From assembly GCA_002085385.1 (NCBI GenBank), contig NATO01000046.1, forward strand, positions 1-8,685: DNA of 8,685 nt. Direction: 5' to 3'. The notes below the pieces were generated by a model that made no database searches, had not been told where the DNA came from, and saw only the letters and a program-made list of their open reading frames with translations. This document shows, in pieces, positions 6,113 through 8,685 of this stretch. Each line of letters starts with the position of its first letter. The first letter of the stretch is position 1. The position numbers were made by a program, and so were the translations under genes. This DNA is from a candidate division Zixibacteria bacterium 4484_93 (GTDB taxonomy: Bacteria; UBP14; UBA6098; 4484-93).

Positions 6113-8685
6113 ATGAGAAGGAACTTGGTATTGGCAGGGGTTATAGCTCTTTTTGTCTTCCTGAGCGTAGCCAGCGGGGCATATTCTGCCTCTGTTAGTC
6201 TCGGCGAGCCTCTGAACGGAACGATAACATCCGACCCGTTCCAGGAGGTCTACTATGTGTTCACTGACGCTGCCGATGTTGACCCCTCAACCATTCTCTT
6301 GACGGTGACCGTTGATGGAGTGCCCGAGACATACCACTACCTGATGCCCGAACTCACCTGGGACCCATCCAGGCTCTATTTCATCCCATCGGTCGCATTC
6401 GAGGATGGAGATATGGTCGAGCTCGAGCTCGCCGCAGAAACATTCCTAGGAGAACCGGTGGAGGGCTGCCCGCTGACGAGCACATTCTCCGTTGATATGT
6501 CCGGACCCTATGTTACCCGTTTCGCACCTGAGTATGTCGTTATCGACACCCTTGGAACAGTTGCCCCCCCGGTATTCACCGAGAGGAATATCCCGTTCGA
6601 GATGGAGATAACCGATGACCACGGCGAGATAAATCCACATTCGGTTCGGGTTCAACTGACTTCTGCTTCTTACACCCATACGCTTACCTATTCTGGAACA
6701 TACCGCTTCTATTGGATGGAGACCGATTCGTCTGTTGTCATCTCGTTTTACCCCGATTCGGTTGGCATCCTCTGGGAGACGGAGGACCACATAGTCGTTC
6801 GGATACTATCAGCAGAGGATATGCCTGACTATGGCGAGGCGAACACCCTTCAGGGGGGCGAGCTAAACGAGTTCGAGTTCTTCATAAACACGACTGGACC
6901 AACTGCCGAATATATCTTCCCTGAGGACAGCAGCTTCACATCCTGCACCGACTTGGAGCCTGTGCTTCACATCCAGGATGCGGACGGCATCCTCGCGGAT
7001 TCGACTCACCCCATAACAATCGATGTGAACGGGATAGAGTTTTCGTATCCAGTAGATGAGAACCTCACCTGGGACGAAACAACGGGTATGCTGACATACC
7101 ATCCGCTTTCCCCATATCCCGATGGTGCTGCGATAACCATTTCACTTCTCGAGGCTTACGATTCGCTTGAGAACCCGCTTGAGCCCGATGGGATGATATC
7201 CTGGACATTCTTCGTCGACAGGACACCGCCTGTGGTTGACCTTATGTCCAACTGGCCTCCGAACGGTTACACGACAATGAACAGGCTCGAACATATAAGC
7301 TTTAGAACATACGACATCTTCGGCGATGCGATTCGACCTGTAGACTCCGACAATATTCATGTGATTATTCAGAAGAGCGATGGAACAAGATATGAGTATT
7401 TTTCCGTCGGCTCCCTCATTCCGGAGTATGATTCCATACCCGAGATACTCTGGGATGGATACATCTGGGAGTTTGCTCCAGAGTCGCTCGGTATAAGCTG
7501 GAACCCTGGCGACACGATCTATGTGTCGATATATGAGGTCGGAGATGAGATCGACTACTGCGCATCCAACATAACCTATGTCGGACCGTTTGTCTGGGAG
7601 TTTTATGTTGCCTCAGGACCACAGGTCGAGATTGTTCAGCCGCTTCCTCGCTCAACATCCAATTGCCCGGACCAGGTTGTTCATCTTATCCTCCACGACG
7701 AGGACGGAATCGACCCGGCAAGCGTTCTGCTCGAGGTGAACGGGACGGCGTATGACACCGGATACATCTACGAGGTCTGCGATACATTCTGGTATGGTAT
7801 CGAGTGCGACACGATCCATCCACTTCTTGTTCTCGATTCCGTTGTCTACTTCAGGTCACCCACACCTTTTGAGAACCATGAGGAGGTCGAGGTATCGCTC
7901 CTCTCAGCTGCTGATATTCACGGCAACCAATTCGAAGGGAGACCGCTCTCCTGGTCGTTCATAATGGATATGGACCCGCCCATTCCAGGGAATCCGTTCC
8001 CTGCAGACGGAGCTCATTTCAACGCCCATGACATCTCACTTGAAATCTACGATTCACTATCCCACGATATCTACTTAGACAATATGATGGTCGTCATTAA
8101 CAACGCATACAGGTATATCTATCCTGGGAATATGCTCTGGTGGGACCCTGTTGCCGAGAGGCTGCATTTCTATCCCGACTCAACCGATATGCCTCTCGTG
8201 GATGGTGAGCTCTTAAATGTCTGTGTCTATAATATCTCTGACAATCCGACACACCACGACTGCACCGTCTACGGCAACCTTTACGATGGACCTTACTGCT
8301 GGAGCTTCACCTACGATGAGAGTCCGCCCGTTATTGGGGATGTTGTCCCTGCAACAGGGACATTCTCTGCCTGCGACACACAGCAACTCTCAATCGAGAT
8401 AACCGACCCTGCCGGTGTCGACCCATCGAGCATTATGCTCGTGGTGAACGGACACCTTTACAGAACCTCATCCCCTTATCTTGACTACGATGGAACATAC
8501 CTCATCTTCACTCCACCTGATGCTTACACTACAAGTGGAACAGTGGTCAACTGGGCACTTATCCAGGTAGCTGACCTTGCCGGGAACCTCATAGATGGAA
8601 CCCCTGCCACAGGCTACTTTACCATCGACCTTGCACCACCTGTTGTCGCCTCTACATTCCCTGAGGATGGCGAGTTTGTCACACA
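6113..8685 (+). CDS. Secreted tandem Ig-like repeat surface protein (3'-truncated)
   Basis: The frame starts at an ATG preceded by AAGGAG (6099-6104, 8 nt spacing). It stays open for 857 codons to the window end, so the C-terminus and its anchor or sorting signal are missing. Residues 1-26 form a signal peptide (MRRNLVLAGVIALFVFLSVA, likely cleavage after A23 or A26). The rest is tandem beta-rich domains of about 100-130 residues. They end in a (W/Y/T)xF-x-(V/I)D-type strand plus a GP/PP boundary at residues 131-132, 262-263, 372-373, 502-503, 622-623, 738-739 and 842-843; an eighth begins at the edge. Recurring cores read GIDPASVLLEVNG (domain 5) and GVDPSSIMLVVNG (domain 7), with DxxGN or DxHGN late in the domain. 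This matches bacterial Ig-like folds in surface or secreted proteins that bind or space other modules. No enzyme domain is visible. It may be anchored by a C-terminal sorting domain beyond the window. Composition matches its neighbours. Confidence 0.85.
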   Translation, partial: MRRNLVLAGVIALFVFLSVASGAYSASVSLGEPLNGTITSDPFQEVYYVFTDAADVDPSTILLTVTVDGVPETYHYLMPELTWDPSRLYFIPSVAFEDGDMVELELAAETFLGEPVEGCPLTSTFSVDMSGPYVTRFAPEYVVIDTLGTVAPPVFTERNIPFEMEITDDHGEINPHSVRVQLTSASYTHTLTYSGTYRFYWMETDSSVVISFYPDSVGILWETEDHIVVRILSAEDMPDYGEANTLQGGELNEFEFFINTTGPTAEYIFPEDSSFTSCTDLEPVLHIQDADGILADSTHPITIDVNGIEFSYPVDENLTWDETTGMLTYHPLSPYPDGAAITISLLEAYDSLENPLEPDGMISWTFFVDRTPPVVDLMSNWPPNGYTTMNRLEHISFRTYDIFGDAIRPVDSDNIHVIIQKSDGTRYEYFSVGSLIPEYDSIPEILWDGYIWEFAPESLGISWNPGDTIYVSIYEVGDEIDYCASNITYVGPFVWEFYVASGPQVEIVQPLPRSTSNCPDQVVHLILHDEDGIDPASVLLEVNGTAYDTGYIYEVCDTFWYGIECDTIHPLLVLDSVVYFRSPTPFENHEEVEVSLLSAADIHGNQFEGRPLSWSFIMDMDPPIPGNPFPADGAHFNAHDISLEIYDSLSHDIYLDNMMVVINNAYRYIYPGNMLWWDPVAERLHFYPDSTDMPLVDGELLNVCVYNISDNPTHHDCTVYGNLYDGPYCWSFTYDESPPVIGDVVPATGTFSACDTQQLSIEITDPAGVDPSSIMLVVNGHLYRTSSPYLDYDGTYLIFTPPDAYTTSGTVVNWALIQVADLAGNLIDGTPATGYFTIDLAPPVVASTFPEDGEFVT
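6191..8685 (+). repeat. Protein-level tandem Ig-like repeat, possibly alternating A/B types
   Basis: Seven complete units and the start of an eighth are visible. Boundary intervals in residues are about 131, 110, 130, 120, 116 and 104. Units 3, 5 and 7 share a Cys exactly 15 residues after the boundary Pro (C278, C518, C754), with Asp one or two residues later, and a following I/L-x-D strand. Units 4 and 6 lack this Cys and instead carry a YD in that strand region (RTYD, EIYD). The repeats are divergent at DNA level, so this is an old duplication and not a recombinogenic tandem array. Confidence 0.65.

Noticed and set aside
6446..8402. Short ORFs on both strands inside the Ig-repeat gene
   Set aside because: The long frame from 6113 is uninterrupted to the window end, with a signal peptide and repeated domains, so the short frames are shadows.
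1..8685. Mobile element, CRISPR array, tRNA or other structured RNA gene
   Set aside because: No direct-repeat arrays, transposase motifs, terminal inverted repeats or tRNA-like cloverleaf were seen in the intergenic gaps, all under 190 bp.

Overview
This window most likely comes from an uncultured diderm (Gram-negative-type) bacterium, probably of the FCB group or a neighbouring candidate phylum such as WOR-3, Cloacimonadota or Zixibacteria. The basis is a PorV/PorQ-like outer-membrane barrel, OmpA-type peptidoglycan-binding domains, CARDB and FlgD-like Ig folds, a very long secreted Ig-repeat protein, and promoter-like sites with a TAnnTTG element reminiscent of the Bacteroidetes -7 box. 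The phylum call is a low-confidence inference. All genes are on the + strand, base composition is balanced, and I see no insertion sequence, tRNA, rRNA, CRISPR or sign of recent transfer.

Region 1 (1-2480) is a tightly overlapping four-gene operon whose start lies outside the window. It holds the 3' end of a TPR protein with a C-terminal PGAGQ membrane domain, a YidD-like protein with an N-terminal hydrophobic export signal, a second TPR protein with the same architecture as the first, and a DGK1/SEC59/VTE5-type CTP-dependent lipid (polyprenol or diacylglycerol) kinase. Overlaps of 11, 10 and 4 bp suggest translational coupling. Two paralogous TPR-PGAG proteins sandwiching an exported YidD-like protein look like an envelope-assembly module.

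Region 2 (2481-2820) is a monocistronic cold-shock-domain gene with its own promoter, a strong Shine-Dalgarno and a perfect rho-independent terminator.

Region 3 (2821-6000) carries candidate promoters, a leader hairpin and a 998-residue mosaic outer-membrane protein: signal peptide, PorV-like barrel, CARDB-like domain, two divergent OmpA-like domains, a FlgD-like Ig domain and a canonical C-terminal OmpA domain. It ends in a strong terminator.

Region 4 (6001-8685) has a promoter and the first 857 codons of a secreted protein made of tandem Ig-like domains. It is open to the window end and its C-terminus is unseen. The domains appear to alternate between two types, one marked by a Cys placed exactly 15 residues after the domain boundary.

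Taken together the window is mostly cell-envelope biology: a membrane-protein/lipid-carrier operon, a peptidoglycan-anchored outer-membrane protein, and a large surface or secreted protein. No function here has been tested; the functional links are inferences from domain content and gene order.
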